A DNA stretch of 42,667 nucleotides from Bacteroidetes bacterium 46-16 (GTDB taxonomy: Bacteria > Bacteroidota > Bacteroidia > Chitinophagales > Chitinophagaceae): contig MKUN01000050.1 of assembly GCA_001897835.1 (NCBI GenBank), forward strand, positions 1 to 42,667, written 5' to 3'. Numbering within the stretch: position 1 is the first letter of the stretch; the number at the start of each line of letters is the position of its first letter. This document shows positions 25,058 to 33,679 of this stretch, in pieces. Under the pieces are notes generated by a model. The model did no database searches and was not told the origin of the DNA. It saw only the letters and a program-made list of their open reading frames with translations. Position numbers and translations under genes: made by a program.

Positions 25058-25897
25058 TCACTCTTTAATGAACTTAACGATTTGCAAATACCTGTGATCG
25101 TCGGAATAAACATGTATGGCGTACATGCCTATCGGCAGGTTAGACACGTTAATACTGCCTGAGCCAAATACCAGGCCTTTCTTTACTACCACACCATTCG
25201 CGGATATGATGAAGAAATTGTAGTACTGTAGTGCATAAGGAACCGTTACGATCTTCACCTCATCAGTAGCAGGGTTGGGATATATCGAAAAGAAGTTGTT
25301 GTTAATAACGTTGTTTACACCCGTGGCTGCCATAGGGATAAGGTGTATATCATCGAAATATGCATCATTCGATGTATCTTGATTACGAATAGCTATAAGC
25401 CTGATGCGAACCCAGCGCGTACCCGGAGCTGCATGAATATAGCTCAGTATGGCCTGCCATTGATTGAGCGAATAAAGCGTATCGCTATGCCATTGCTGCA
25501 AAACTGTGGTTTTGGTATTATCCAGGCACTGCACACTGACACTTGCCTGGTCCGAAGGGCTACCCTCATCACGCGATTGGGTCCAGCCTAAAAATTCAAA
25601 TTGCAGGCTATCATTGTCTATTTGCGTGGCATAGCCGCTTACATTCACATCCTGTTGCAGTATGCCTGATTCGTCACTGCCTTCATAAAAGATATGGCTA
25701 CTGTCATGTGCAACAGCCACATGCCCTGTATCGGGGGCAGACTGCCAGTTCCCCGTAATGCTGGTCCAGCCTTCGGGCCAGCCTGTAGTCGTATCTATAT
25801 ATTCGGCACTACCATTTTGCACCAGGTTTTGTGCATGGACATTTATTGTCAGTGATAATGTAAATATGATTGTTAGTGCAGATAGTATTTTTTTCAT
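25058..25897 (-). CDS. T9SS cargo protein with carbohydrate-binding-like module
   Basis: 279 residues. Signal peptide ending in VHAQ. Residues about 25-185 form a jelly-roll module (NLVQNGSAEY..., WTSITGNWQ..., DDIHLIP) like those of carbohydrate-binding or extracellular adhesion domains. The last 80 residues are a type A T9SS sorting domain: SIYPNPATDEVKI, a middle strand, PIGMYAIHVYSDD and a C-terminal KFIKE. It should be secreted through the type IX system and attached to the cell surface. No catalytic motif is seen, so function is open. Confidence 0.82.
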   Translation of the reverse strand: MKKILSALTIIFTLSLTINVHAQNLVQNGSAEYIDTTTGWPEGWTSITGNWQSAPDTGHVAVAHDSSHIFYEGSDESGILQQDVNVSGYATQIDNDSLQFEFLGWTQSRDEGSPSDQASVSVQCLDNTKTTVLQQWHSDTLYSLNQWQAILSYIHAAPGTRWVRIRLIAIRNQDTSNDAYFDDIHLIPMAATGVNNVINNNFFSIYPNPATDEVKIVTVPYALQYYNFFIISANGVVVKKGLVFGSGSINVSNLPIGMYAIHVYSDDHRYLQIVKFIKE

Positions 25898-25966
25898 GGT
25901 GTTTGGTTTTAAATGTGTGGGTAATTTCTAGTGTATGAAGGCTAAAAATCTGTGCCACTGACAAAC

Positions 25967-26134
25967 TCAGGCTTTCACTTTTTGCCGTATCTTATCAATA
26001 TCTCCGCTTACTTTATTTTTTAGTTTGCGGGCCCTTGCTTTTACCGCTTCACGCCCCACCAGTGCCCTGTTCTCAATGAGCAGACCGGTAATGATTCCTA
26101 TTGCTCCATATGCTAATATTCTTGATGCTTTCAT
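25967..26134 (-). CDS. Small 55-residue protein, hypothetical
   Basis: Translated directly from the minus strand: ATG at 26134, TGA at 25967-25969. The first 20 residues (MKASRILAYGAIGIITGLL) form one glycine-containing hydrophobic helix, and the rest is a highly basic helix (GREAVKARARKLKNKV, then a Lys-rich end). It resembles small YtxH-like Bacteroidota membrane proteins that follow an N-terminal helix with a Lys/Arg tail. It is divergent from rdgB. Clean codon pattern and composition support it as real. Confidence 0.65.
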   Translation of the reverse strand: MKASRILAYGAIGIITGLLIENRALVGREAVKARARKLKNKVSGDIDKIRQKVKA

Positions 26135-26198
26135 GCCGCAATATTTTACTATATCCTAATAGAATTGTGCCAAGGGCAGTGTATGCTAGGGCTTTAAT

Positions 26199-26206
26199 TA
26201 TCTTTG
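26199..26206 (+). promoter_or_regulatory. -7 element that decides the rdgB start
   Basis: TATCTTTG, 5 bp before the ATG at 26212, matches TAnnTTTG. No well-placed TTG lies upstream. It sits inside the longest open frame (from 26101), so that upstream start is excluded if the promoter is used. The leader would be very short. Confidence 0.5.
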
Positions 26207-26211
26207 TAAGG

Positions 26212-26790
26212 ATGGAACAACTCGTTTTAGCCTCAAACAACGAGGGGAAAATAAAGGAGATAAAAGAGATCGTAGGAGGGATAGAACTACTTTCGCTGAT
26301 GGACATCGGTTTCAACGATGAGATAGCGGAGCCCTACCAGACCTTTGAAGAAAATGCCTTGACCAAGGCAATGACCGTTCACAGGTTTTGTGGTAAAAAT
26401 GTTATGGCTGATGACAGCGGTATATGCCTGAATGCCCTTGATGGCGAACCGGGTGTGAATAGCGCTTATTTTGCCGGATTGCCCCGGGATGATAACAAAA
26501 ACCTGCAAAAGGTGCTGGACGAATTGCAAGACAAAGTGGACCGAAGCGCTTATTATAAGGCGCTCATCTGCCTTATCTGGAATGGAGGGGTACATTATTT
26601 TGAAGGTATTTGTAAAGGAACGATCGTAAAAGAGCGGAGGGGCACCGGCGGTTTTGGTTACGACCCTATATTTGTACCTGAAGGCTACGACAAAACATTT
26701 GGCGAACTGGCCCCGGAAATAAAGAACAGCTTAAGTCACCGGGGCAAGGCGGTGAGCAAAATGGTAGCTTTTCTTAAAGCACAGCAATAA
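26212..26790 (+). CDS. rdgB: dITP/XTP pyrophosphatase (non-canonical purine NTPase)
   Basis: 192 residues from the ATG at 26212. The longer frame from 26101 adds a Leu/Cys-rich non-conserved stretch and crosses the promoter. LVLASNNEGKIKEIKEI is the conserved SNN-GK opening of Ham1/RdgB, VMADDSGICLNALDGEPGVNSAYFA is the central active-site region, and GFGYDPIFVPEG with ELAPEIKNSLSHRGKA closes it. The enzyme removes ITP, dITP and XTP from the nucleotide pool in the cytoplasm. Its stop overlaps the next ATG (TAATG), so translation is coupled to the DUF2027-Smr gene. Confidence 0.95.
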   Translation: MEQLVLASNNEGKIKEIKEIVGGIELLSLMDIGFNDEIAEPYQTFEENALTKAMTVHRFCGKNVMADDSGICLNALDGEPGVNSAYFAGLPRDDNKNLQKVLDELQDKVDRSAYYKALICLIWNGGVHYFEGICKGTIVKERRGTGGFGYDPIFVPEGYDKTFGELAPEIKNSLSHRGKAVSKMVAFLKAQQ

Positions 26791-27782
26791 TGAAATTTTC
26801 CATAGGCGATAAGATAATCCTGAAGCGAACGGGTGAAGAAGGCAGCGTGGCCGCCTATATCAATGAACAGATGCTGGAGGTAGAGGTAAATGGCACACAT
26901 TTTCCTGTATATACCGATGAGATAGACCACCCCTACCTGGAATGGTTTACGAATAAAGTTAGACCCGGGAAGAAGGGTATGCCGGAACAACTACCTGTTG
27001 AAAAAGAAAAGCTGAGACAACAGCGGCTGGCAAAGGGGGTGTATCTCTCCTTCCTGCCCGTATTCAGGATGGATGAATTTGAAGATGTGGTAGATTATGT
27101 AAAGGTGTACCTGCTGAATGAACTGCCATCGGCTGTACAGTTCAAATATGACATCCGCCTCCAGAATCAAAGTGAGTTCAGGCATGAGGGTACGTTGCGT
27201 GCATTTGGCGATATATACCTGCATAATGTGCCTTTTACGGATATGAGTGCACAGCCGCGTTTTCACTGGCAGCTTAAGGATGCGATGAATGAGGAGATGG
27301 CTACTATGGAAGATATACTGCGTATACGCCCTGCAAAACTTTTTGAACATATAAACAACCTCTTGCAAAAGAATGAGGCAACCTTCAGTTATCTGCTGAT
27401 AGAGGATTTTGAATTAAAGAAAGAGGAGGAAAAGCCTGAAAAGTTTGTTGTGCCAGCTCCTAAGCCACGCACCATAAACCTGCAAAACCTGGCACAGCAT
27501 ATGGATGGCCCCAAATACGAAATAGATCTGCATATAGAAAAGCTGGTGCCGAACAGAAGGGGGCTTAGCAATGCAGATATCATGAAGCTGCAACTAGACA
27601 CTCTGCAAAAATACCTGCAACTGGCCGTTGTGCACAGGCAGGACCGAATGGTGGTGATACATGGAGTAGGGGAGGGTGTGCTGCGCGATGCTGTGCATAA
27701 AGCCTTAAAGGAGCATAAAGAGGTAAAACGATATGAGCCGGTATATCACGGCGGGGCTACCGAAGTGTTTTTTAAGCGCTAG
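26790..27782 (+). CDS. DUF2027 protein with C-terminal Smr domain
   Basis: 330 residues. The N-terminal 65 residues ([22 protein letters not shown]) form a small KOW/SH3-like barrel, the middle is DUF2027, and the C-terminal 80 residues are an Smr domain: [11 protein letters not shown] and [20 protein letters not shown], with the LDLHG-like and G-x-G-x-G-xL motifs. Smr domains of MutS2 relatives are endonucleases acting on DNA branches or collided ribosomes; whether this one cuts is unknown. It overlaps rdgB by one base. It is convergent with trxA and overlaps its stop by 11 bp. Confidence 0.88.
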   Translation: MKFSIGDKIILKRTGEEGSVAAYINEQMLEVEVNGTHFPVYTDEIDHPYLEWFTNKVRPGKKGMPEQLPVEKEKLRQQRLAKGVYLSFLPVFRMDEFEDVVDYVKVYLLNELPSAVQFKYDIRLQNQSEFRHEGTLRAFGDIYLHNVPFTDMSAQPRFHWQLKDAMNEEMATMEDILRIRPAKLFEHINNLLQKNEATFSYLLIEDFELKKEEEKPEKFVVPAPKPRTINLQNLAQHMDGPKYEIDLHIEKLVPNRRGLSNADIMKLQLDTLQKYLQLAVVHRQDRMVVIHGVGEGVLRDAVHKALKEHKEVKRYEPVYHGGATEVFFKR

Positions 27783-28080
27783 TGCTGTGTTGTTTGATCA
27801 CCTGCACAAGTATATTAGCCTGCACCACCCCCGATTGTCTCCATTTAAGTTCTCCCTTCCGGAAGATCATTAATGTAGGCACACCCTGGATATCGAACTG
27901 TTGTGTAATGGCAGGGTTACGGTCAATGTCTATTTTTACGATGGTCACCTCATCCTTCACCTGGGCTTTTACTTGTTGCAGTATAGGGGCCATCATTTTG
28001 CAGGGGCCGCACCACTCGGCTGAGAAATCTACAAGAACCGGTTTATCAGATTTTATCAGTTCGGGGAATGTAATATTCAT
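27772..28080 (-). CDS. trxA: Thioredoxin
   Basis: 102 residues, no signal peptide. The active site is WCGPCK (W23, C24, C27), with [10 protein letters not shown] before it and cis-proline [11 protein letters not shown] after it, the complete thioredoxin fold. It reduces protein disulfides in the cytoplasm. Its 3' end overlaps the convergent DUF2027-Smr gene by 11 bp. It lies 40 bp downstream of the small PRPP-synthetase-named gene on the same strand. Confidence 0.93.
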   Translation of the reverse strand: MNITFPELIKSDKPVLVDFSAEWCGPCKMMAPILQQVKAQVKDEVTIVKIDIDRNPAITQQFDIQGVPTLMIFRKGELKWRQSGVVQANILVQVIKQHSTSA

Positions 28081-28120
28081 AGCTGCTATTTTGAGTATTT
28101 ACATAAATACTGTACCCCGG

Positions 28121-28426
28121 CTATTCATGTTTTACCTGCAGGCTCCTGAGCATTTCGTCGGTAAGCCCTTCAGTATAAACGCCATAGCCATTCACCAGTA
28201 TGCCTTTTATACCATATTTCGGGGCCGATACTGCATATACCGTTGCCTCATCGGCCGGGTCCGATTCACCTTCAAAACGATAGTATTTATCTATGATAAA
28301 TTCGTCATGAAATATCCTGAAATCATGGGCCCTGCATTCGATGCAGTTTTGCTGCAGGTTTAAATCTTCTGTATAGCCTTCCTGCCTCAGTGTCTCTATT
28401 ACCTGCGATACTGTTTCCATTGCCAT
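28121..28426 (-). CDS. Small Bacteroidota protein, often misnamed PRPP synthetase
   Basis: 101 residues. The opening METVSQVIETLRQEGYTEDL, a CIEC motif near residue 29-32, and GIKGILVNGYGVYTEG match a short conserved Bacteroidota family that databases often label phosphoribosylpyrophosphate synthetase. It is far too small for PRPP synthetase (about 310 residues) and lacks its ATP and PRPP loops, so that name is not supported. Function unknown; probably co-transcribed with trxA. Two Met codons, at residues 1 and 3, are possible starts. Confidence 0.7.
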   Translation of the reverse strand: MAMETVSQVIETLRQEGYTEDLNLQQNCIECRAHDFRIFHDEFIIDKYYRFEGESDPADEATVYAVSAPKYGIKGILVNGYGVYTEGLTDEMLRSLQVKHE

Positions 28427-28498
28427 GCTTAAGCTGTTTATTAAGGTAAAAAAATTACAAAAACTCTTTGAATAAGGCTAATAAGTCGGGGTAAATAC

Positions 28499-28506
28499 TA
28501 TCTTTG
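28499..28506 (+). promoter_or_regulatory. Likely mgtE promoter -7 element
   Basis: TATCTTTG followed by C, in the context of several consensus promoters in this window. A properly spaced TTG was not found. The leader to the ATG at 28596 would be about 85 nt. No M-box or other riboswitch was recognised in it. Confidence 0.5.
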
Positions 28507-28595
28507 CAGCCTCAAAGATATTTAAAATTATCCCCGGTTTTTTTGCCGGAACGCAAAACAGTAATTTTTAACCATATACGCTGCTTTATGGATAC

Positions 28596-29984
28596 ATGGC
28601 CGGTCAGATCGAACATATGGAATTACTGGAGCAATTGGAACAATTGCTCAGGCAGGGGGATACGCCTGCACTAACTTCTTTTCTCGACGAGCAGAACATT
28701 TCCATTGTTGCTGAATGGATAGATGAGTTCCCTGACTATGCGGCCCGCATATTGTCTGCACTTTCGGTGCACAGGGCTGCCAGTACTTTTAAGATACTCG
28801 ATACGCCCATACAGCGCGATGTGATACATGAGCTGCCGCCTTACAAAACAGCAGAACTGCTGAACGAGTTGCCGGCAGATGATCGTACATCGCTACTGGA
28901 AGAGCTGCCCAGCGAGGTGGTGAAAGAGCTGATACGCCTGCTGGATCCCGAAGAAAGAAAGATAACCCTGGAATTGCTGGGTTATGAAGAGGATAGCGTG
29001 GGCAGGCTGATGACGCCGGATTATATAGCCGTGTTCAAGGACTGGACGGTGCAGGAAGTGCTGGAGCATATACGCACTTTTGGTAAGGATAGTGAAACGA
29101 TAGATGTGATCTACGTGATCGATGAAAGCGGCAAGTTCATAGACGATATCAGGATACGCGAGTTCCTGCTGGCCGATCCCGACAAGCATGTCAGCGACAT
29201 GATAGACGGCAGGTACATAACCCTGAATGTGAATGACGACCAAAGTATGGCCAACGAAGTATTTAAAATGAATAACAGGGTGGCCCTGCCTGTAGTGGAT
29301 GATAATAATGTGCTGCTGGGCATCGTAACCATAGATGATGTGCTCTGGGTGGCCAACGAGGAATTCAGTGAAGACATGCAGCTCATGGGTGGTACTGAGG
29401 CGCTTGATCTGCCTTATCTTGAGACACCTTTCTTCAGTCTCTATAAAAAACGTATCGGCTGGCTTGTAGTGCTGTTCCTTGGCGAGCTGCTCACTGCTAC
29501 AGCCATGGGCTTCTTCGAAGGGGAGATAAAAAAGGCTACGCTCCTGGCGCTCTTTATACCGCTTATCATATCCAGCGGTGGTAACAGTGGTTCGCAGGCT
29601 GCAACTTTGATCATCCAGGCCCTGGCCGTGGGCGATATAACGCTCAATGACTGGTGGCGTATCATGCGCAGGGAGATATTGTCGGGCCTGGCACTGGGTG
29701 CTGCATTGGGCATTGTTGGCTTTTTCAGGATAGCCATATGGCAAAGTATTGGCGGCACTTACGGACCCCACTGGCAGGAGATAGGCCTTGTAGTAGGCAT
29801 ATCGCTTGTGGGCGTGGTGCTCTGGGGCACTATATCAGGCTCTATGCTACCACTCATCTTAAAGAGACTGGGTGCCGATCCTGCGGTATCTTCAGCACCC
29901 TTTATTGCCACACTTGTAGATGTTACCGGCCTGGTGATTTATTTCTCAGTGGCTTACTTTTTCCTGCATGGTATCATGCTTTAG
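28596..29984 (+). CDS. mgtE: Magnesium transporter MgtE
   Basis: 462 residues. The order of domains is complete: helical MgtE N-domain (about 20-130, LLNELPADDRTSLLEELPSE), two CBS domains (about 135-260, VGRLMTPDYIAVF), a plug helix and five C-terminal membrane helices (from about 285, RIGWLVVLFLGELLTATAMG). The selectivity region IISSGGNSGSQAATLIIQALA is intact. It is a homodimeric Mg2+ channel gated by cytoplasmic Mg2+. An ATG at 28617 is a possible shorter start. The downstream porin gene begins about 120 bp later. Confidence 0.93.
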   Translation: MAGQIEHMELLEQLEQLLRQGDTPALTSFLDEQNISIVAEWIDEFPDYAARILSALSVHRAASTFKILDTPIQRDVIHELPPYKTAELLNELPADDRTSLLEELPSEVVKELIRLLDPEERKITLELLGYEEDSVGRLMTPDYIAVFKDWTVQEVLEHIRTFGKDSETIDVIYVIDESGKFIDDIRIREFLLADPDKHVSDMIDGRYITLNVNDDQSMANEVFKMNNRVALPVVDDNNVLLGIVTIDDVLWVANEEFSEDMQLMGGTEALDLPYLETPFFSLYKKRIGWLVVLFLGELLTATAMGFFEGEIKKATLLALFIPLIISSGGNSGSQAATLIIQALAVGDITLNDWWRIMRREILSGLALGAALGIVGFFRIAIWQSIGGTYGPHWQEIGLVVGISLVGVVLWGTISGSMLPLILKRLGADPAVSSAPFIATLVDVTGLVIYFSVAYFFLHGIML

Positions 29985-30102
29985 CCGCAGAACTGCAGCT
30001 CGTTTTGCTCAATTTCCCTGTTAAGAAAATCTTAATATCCTTATTGCTACTGCCGTGCGTGGCATACTTTTTTGTTTTACTCATCGAACCAAAACGAATT
30101 TT

Positions 30103-30741
30103 ATGAAAAAGGCATTAGTATTAGCAGCATTATTACTGGCAGGAAGCACATTACAAAGCAAAGCCCAATATATATCGATAGGCCCCGTTGGCGGTTTCGG
30201 ACATAGCTGGGTAAGTAATATGACGGGTACTGCACAATTTAAGGCCTCACCTACTTTGGGCCTGGGGCTTGTGTATTCCAAAGATAATCATTGGGGATGG
30301 GGTGCTGAGCTGGATGTATCGCACGAAGGTTATCGTATGGATAACGGCCTGAATACAATGGCAGTTAATCCCGTTTACCTCAGGTTGCCCCTGCGTGCTT
30401 ATTACTTCTTTGGGAAATATGGTAGCAATGTACGCCCCAAAATATATTTAGGCCCCACATTCGGATTTAAGGTAGATGAGGTTGCCTATATGAATGGCAG
30501 CAGGATGAGCAATACCGATGTGATGACCGTTTATAGCATGAATAATGATATGTTCAACAGTTTCGATGTTGGGTTGAATACAGGTGCAGGTGTAAATGTT
30601 CGCCTGATGAAGGCCACCTGGCTGAATATGGACCTGGGATATAACTTAGGTTTTCTTGATGCTGTAGATGATGCAGCAGGCAACTATAATATGAACCAGA
30701 ACCTGAGGGTTAATGTAGGCCTTTTATTTGGACTGAAATAA
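30103..30741 (+). CDS. Outer-membrane beta-barrel protein, porin family
   Basis: 212 residues from the ATG at 30103, where a clean signal peptide (MKKALVLAALLLAGSTLQSKAQ) begins; longer frames upstream are not conserved. The mature part is an eight-stranded-barrel-like protein (GPVGGFGHSW, GAELDVSHEGYRM, LRLPLRAYYFF, KIYLGPTFGFK, LNMDLGYNLGFLDA, RVNVGLLFGLK) of the outer-membrane protein PorT/OmpW-like group. Function unknown. A very strong palindromic terminator lies 13 bp after the stop, shared with the convergent T9SS gene. Confidence 0.85.
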   Translation: MKKALVLAALLLAGSTLQSKAQYISIGPVGGFGHSWVSNMTGTAQFKASPTLGLGLVYSKDNHWGWGAELDVSHEGYRMDNGLNTMAVNPVYLRLPLRAYYFFGKYGSNVRPKIYLGPTFGFKVDEVAYMNGSRMSNTDVMTVYSMNNDMFNSFDVGLNTGAGVNVRLMKATWLNMDLGYNLGFLDAVDDAAGNYNMNQNLRVNVGLLFGLK

Positions 30742-30754
30742 ATAATTAGTGCTT

Positions 30755-30792
30755 AAAATTAAAGGCCCCGCATATGCGGGGCCTTTAATTTT
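30755..30792. terminator. Perfect 38-bp palindromic bidirectional terminator
   Basis: Reads identically on both strands: AAAATTAAAGGCCCCGCA (30755-30772), TA centre, and its mirror to 30792, flanked by more T on the plus strand. It lies between the porin gene and the convergent T9SS gene, so it terminates both. Confidence 0.92.
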
Positions 30793-30809
30793 TTTTGATC
30801 TGTTTATGC

Positions 30810-32441
30810 TTATTGTCTTACGAATCGTACCGTTGTTTTATCGCCCATGTTGTCATACACAGCGATGTATATACCGGGAGCAAGTTTAGATACATCAAAT
30901 GTGCTTTGTGTACTGCCTGCTGTAGTTGTAGCTTTAAGCAGCATCTTACCATCCAGTGAGTAGATACCCACAGTTCCTGCGGTTTCAGAAGCTGCATGCG
31001 TAATAACTACACTTCCCTTAACCGGATTTGGAGAAACCGATACCAGGCTGTTTTGTTTGGTCTCAACTTTTACCACAGAACTGTAACTATGTGTGCCGTT
31101 GGCTTCATTTACTTTGAGACGGTAATAAGAAATACCGGCAAGAGGTTGCTTATCATTGAATACATAGCTGTAGCTGGAGCTATTTGAGGCAGCAACATCT
31201 CCCAGCGAGGCAAAGTTCTTACCGTTTACACTGCGCTCTACCGTAAAATTCTTTACCCCTGATTCATTGGCTGTAGACCACCACACTTTCACAATGCCGT
31301 CTTTAGGCCCTGCATTAAAGGATAATAGTTTTATCGAGAGTGCGAACTGTAGTGGTGCAAAACAAATACCCCTGAAGGATGTATTGGTTATGGCTGTATC
31401 CAAAATGTTCACAGTAGCGCTAAGGGTGCCGAAGTATCCGCTGCTATCGGTAAGCGATACCAGTTCGCCGCCACCGGCACCGCCTGAACCGCCTTTGCGT
31501 GTCAGGTACAATGTGACCAATGTGTCTTGTGTTATACCGACCATCCCCCTGTAATCATCTGAATTGACACCAATGCTGCCAGCTGCTGTCCATGAGCCGC
31601 CAACAAGTGTATATTTTGTTATGGCAGGGCTACCGTCATCAGCAATATAAAGCACGTCATAGCCGGGCGTGTCAGGATTAATATCGGCAAAATAGTAGGA
31701 GTAGGGACTACCGCTGGTAGGCAGGCCGGGTAATGGATCAAGGGTCTGTCCGGTTATCACAGGCAGCCCTGTGCCTACTGATAAAACAGATTTATTAGAT
31801 CCTGAGCCTGTGGACACGTACAACTGGTCGTTGAATATCCTCAGGTCACGCAGGTTGGTAACTGTTGTAGAGAGCTGCAGTGATGTATCCGCTATGTTTA
31901 CCAGGCTTACCGGTGCTACGCGCAGGCCGCCTGTGCCGCCGCACATCCATACGGTATCGCCGGCATTGTTGCAAATAGCAGAGCGGGGATTATTACCGCT
32001 TGAAAAATCGGTAAAAGCTGAATTGATGTTGATGCTGCCATCAGCAGCAACCAGGGCCACCACGCGGGGCACGGTATCGGCTGCGGTAGCGGATATGGAG
32101 CCTGCCAGGGTGCCCAGGGTCCTGTTATATCCGGCGAGTACAGCATATTTCAGGTTAGGTGGATTGGCAAGGTCGCCTTCGCTGGTTGATGTGCCGCTAA
32201 GGATAAGACAGTTGTCCGAAACCGTATTGGTTGTAGGAACGCTTATTGTTTGCACCAATACACCGGCAGGTGTATACTCATCAAGAAATACTGCAGCACC
32301 GGTGTTCACCAGGGTTGCTGCACCGTCGCCCACCCTCAGCACAAGGATATTACCGTCAGTAAATGGTGCAGCATTGGTATATACTGCGGAAAGTGCGATG
32401 ATACACGTTAATACAATGGAAAGTAAACCTCTTTTTTTCAT
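30810..32441 (-). CDS. Secreted T9SS cargo protein with FN3-like domain
   Basis: 543 residues from the ATG at 32441; the frame extends upstream to 32471 but a strong AAAGGAG Shine-Dalgarno 7-8 bases before 32441 settles the start. Signal peptide MKKRGLLSIVLTCIIALSAV... The first ~360 mature residues are a beta-propeller-like repetitive region without recognised catalytic residues. Residues about 365-470 look like a fibronectin type III or similar sandwich (VKVWWSTANESGVKNFTVER). The last 75 (SVSPNPVKGSVVI...LAPGIYIAVYDNMGDKTTVRFVRQ, split) are a T9SS sorting domain. Expected on the cell surface or secreted; function unknown. Confidence 0.82.
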   Translation of the reverse strand: MKKRGLLSIVLTCIIALSAVYTNAAPFTDGNILVLRVGDGAATLVNTGAAVFLDEYTPAGVLVQTISVPTTNTVSDNCLILSGTSTSEGDLANPPNLKYAVLAGYNRTLGTLAGSISATAADTVPRVVALVAADGSININSAFTDFSSGNNPRSAICNNAGDTVWMCGGTGGLRVAPVSLVNIADTSLQLSTTVTNLRDLRIFNDQLYVSTGSGSNKSVLSVGTGLPVITGQTLDPLPGLPTSGSPYSYYFADINPDTPGYDVLYIADDGSPAITKYTLVGGSWTAAGSIGVNSDDYRGMVGITQDTLVTLYLTRKGGSGGAGGGELVSLTDSSGYFGTLSATVNILDTAITNTSFRGICFAPLQFALSIKLLSFNAGPKDGIVKVWWSTANESGVKNFTVERSVNGKNFASLGDVAASNSSSYSYVFNDKQPLAGISYYRLKVNEANGTHSYSSVVKVETKQNSLVSVSPNPVKGSVVITHAASETAGTVGIYSLDGKMLLKATTTAGSTQSTFDVSKLAPGIYIAVYDNMGDKTTVRFVRQ

Positions 32442-32714
32442 ACTTGCTCCTTTATTCGTTATTGTAATCAATAAATAAAATATACTAGTTTGTTAAAATT
32501 AATGCTTTTTTCGGCACTCATATGAGTGAAAAAACAAAGCTATATTTATGTGTTTTTTATTAGAACCATAAGCAACTAATTCTTAACATTTGAGATGTTG
32601 AACCGGTTTGAAATAATTTTTTGTTACGTTTTTGTGATAGCACAACCATTATAGCGCATATTTCGTATATGAACCAAAGCAGTAGTTTATTGTTATTAAA
32701 GAAAAGCTGCAAAA

Positions 32715-32840
32715 ATGGACCATACTGTTTATTTCGACATGCTGAACCGCTGTGTGCTTGTGCTGGTAATTACAGGACTGGTTTTCCTGGCCACATTCTT
32801 AATATTTAATGGACACAGGAAAGAAAAGCACCTTGAATAA
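32715..32840 (+). CDS. 41-residue single-TM protein, hypothetical
   Basis: Read directly from the sequence: ATG at 32715, TAA ending 32840. Residues 11-31 are one hydrophobic helix (RCVLVLVITGLVFLATFLI) and the tail is basic (GHRKEKHLE). Too short for ordinary gene finders. The preceding 270 bp (32442-32714) are AT-rich with no recognised promoter. It starts a cluster of tiny envelope genes at 32.7-33.6 kb. Could be a chance frame, but the hydrophobic/charged layout is typical of small membrane proteins. Confidence 0.5.
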   Translation: MDHTVYFDMLNRCVLVLVITGLVFLATFLIFNGHRKEKHLE

Positions 32841-32862
32841 AAAGGTATAAAAACCTGGTATA

Positions 32863-33087
32863 TTAATGCATTCCTGAAGCCGGTGTATCGATCTTAATGT
32901 CGGTCGTGTTCCTGAGACTATCCACCTGGGTATTATCCAGGTTCACCTTATTTGATGATGGGGCCGGTTCTCCGCCTATAGTGTCCTGCTGCACGGCTGG
33001 TTCTGTACCGGTATTTTCATTATCGTTACAGGCCATTGCACCGCAGAGCAGGCAGGCTGAAAGGTATAATATGCTCAACTTTTTCAT
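32863..33087 (-). CDS. Small lipoprotein, hypothetical
   Basis: 74 residues from the ATG at 33087. Signal peptide with lipobox GAMAC (Cys20), then a short, Asn/Thr/Pro-rich acidic mature part with no recognised domain (NDNENTGTEP..., PASGMH end). It resembles the lipoprotein at 33373-33621 in layout. Role unknown. Confidence 0.6.
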   Translation of the reverse strand: MKKLSILYLSACLLCGAMACNDNENTGTEPAVQQDTIGGEPAPSSNKVNLDNTQVDSLRNTTDIKIDTPASGMH

Positions 33088-33194
33088 AAGACCATATGAT
33101 TTTATAATGAATAGTATATAAATATCATGCCCCACAGCCTGTACAGCCGCAGTTGTATGAGCATGGTTTTTATACCTGTTCTCAAAAATTGCTT

Positions 33195-33341
33195 ATGGAA
33201 AAGACGGACATGTTTGAAATAATATATCGTATGATAGCCATTTTAGCGCTTGTGCTTATGGCACTTGTCATAGGTTTCGGGTGGTTGAAGGGATACATTT
33301 GGGAAAAGGATACTAAACTGAGAAAAAGACATAGGTATTGA
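33195..33341 (+). CDS. 48-residue single-TM protein, hypothetical
   Basis: ATG at 33195 (an upstream in-frame TTG at 33153 would add a Cys-containing, less likely leader). Residues 9-33 are a membrane helix (IYRMIAILALVLMALVIGFGW), followed by a strongly basic tail (EKDTKLRKRHRY). Same layout as the protein at 32715. Function unknown. Confidence 0.55.
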   Translation: MEKTDMFEIIYRMIAILALVLMALVIGFGWLKGYIWEKDTKLRKRHRY

Positions 33342-33372
33342 TCCTTATGCCTTTTCCCTGTTTTACTCGTCT

Positions 33373-33621
33373 TTATTTCTTTGAATCCGGATCGCCATTA
33401 TTGTGTACGTTACCGGCATTTGTGCCCGTGTCATTCACATTGCTGTAGTTTGAATCAGGTTTGTATGCCGGGTCGTCGGGACCGTAAGTAGCCGCGGCAG
33501 TACCGTTTACGTTTGTGGAATCAATTGGCGTGCTATGTCCTATGTTCTCCCCCTTGTTGGGTTCGCAGGCCATTGCGGCAGTCACTAAAAACAATAGTAT
33601 TAAACCTTTTGCTGTGTTCAT
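33373..33621 (-). CDS. Small lipoprotein, hypothetical
   Basis: 82 residues from the ATG at 33621. Signal peptide MNTAKGLILLFLVTAAMAC with the lipid-attachment Cys19, then a hydrophilic, Asn/Asp/Thr/Gly-rich low-complexity tail (GPDDPAYKPDSNYSNVND...). Shared AMAC lipobox and tail style with the gene at 32863-33087 suggest distant paralogy. No domain recognised. Confidence 0.6.
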   Translation of the reverse strand: MNTAKGLILLFLVTAAMACEPNKGENIGHSTPIDSTNVNGTAAATYGPDDPAYKPDSNYSNVNDTGTNAGNVHNNGDPDSKK

Positions 33622-33679
33622 AAAAATATCATTTATCAAAAAGGCTTAAAATATTATACCAAGGGTATAAGTGATTGAT

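Noticed and set aside
25979-25992. 14-bp match TTTTGCCGTATCTT also found near 38174
   Set aside because: One to a few such matches are expected by chance in 42 kb on two strands, and the contexts differ (inside a small gene against a trpS leader).
28507-28595. Mg2+ riboswitch before mgtE
   Set aside because: The leader is short and I see no M-box or ykkC-type conserved elements; at most a short TTTGCC/GCAAAA pairing.
31771-32478. 235-residue plus-strand frame over the T9SS gene
   Set aside because: Shadow of the 543-residue secreted protein with signal peptide and sorting domain.
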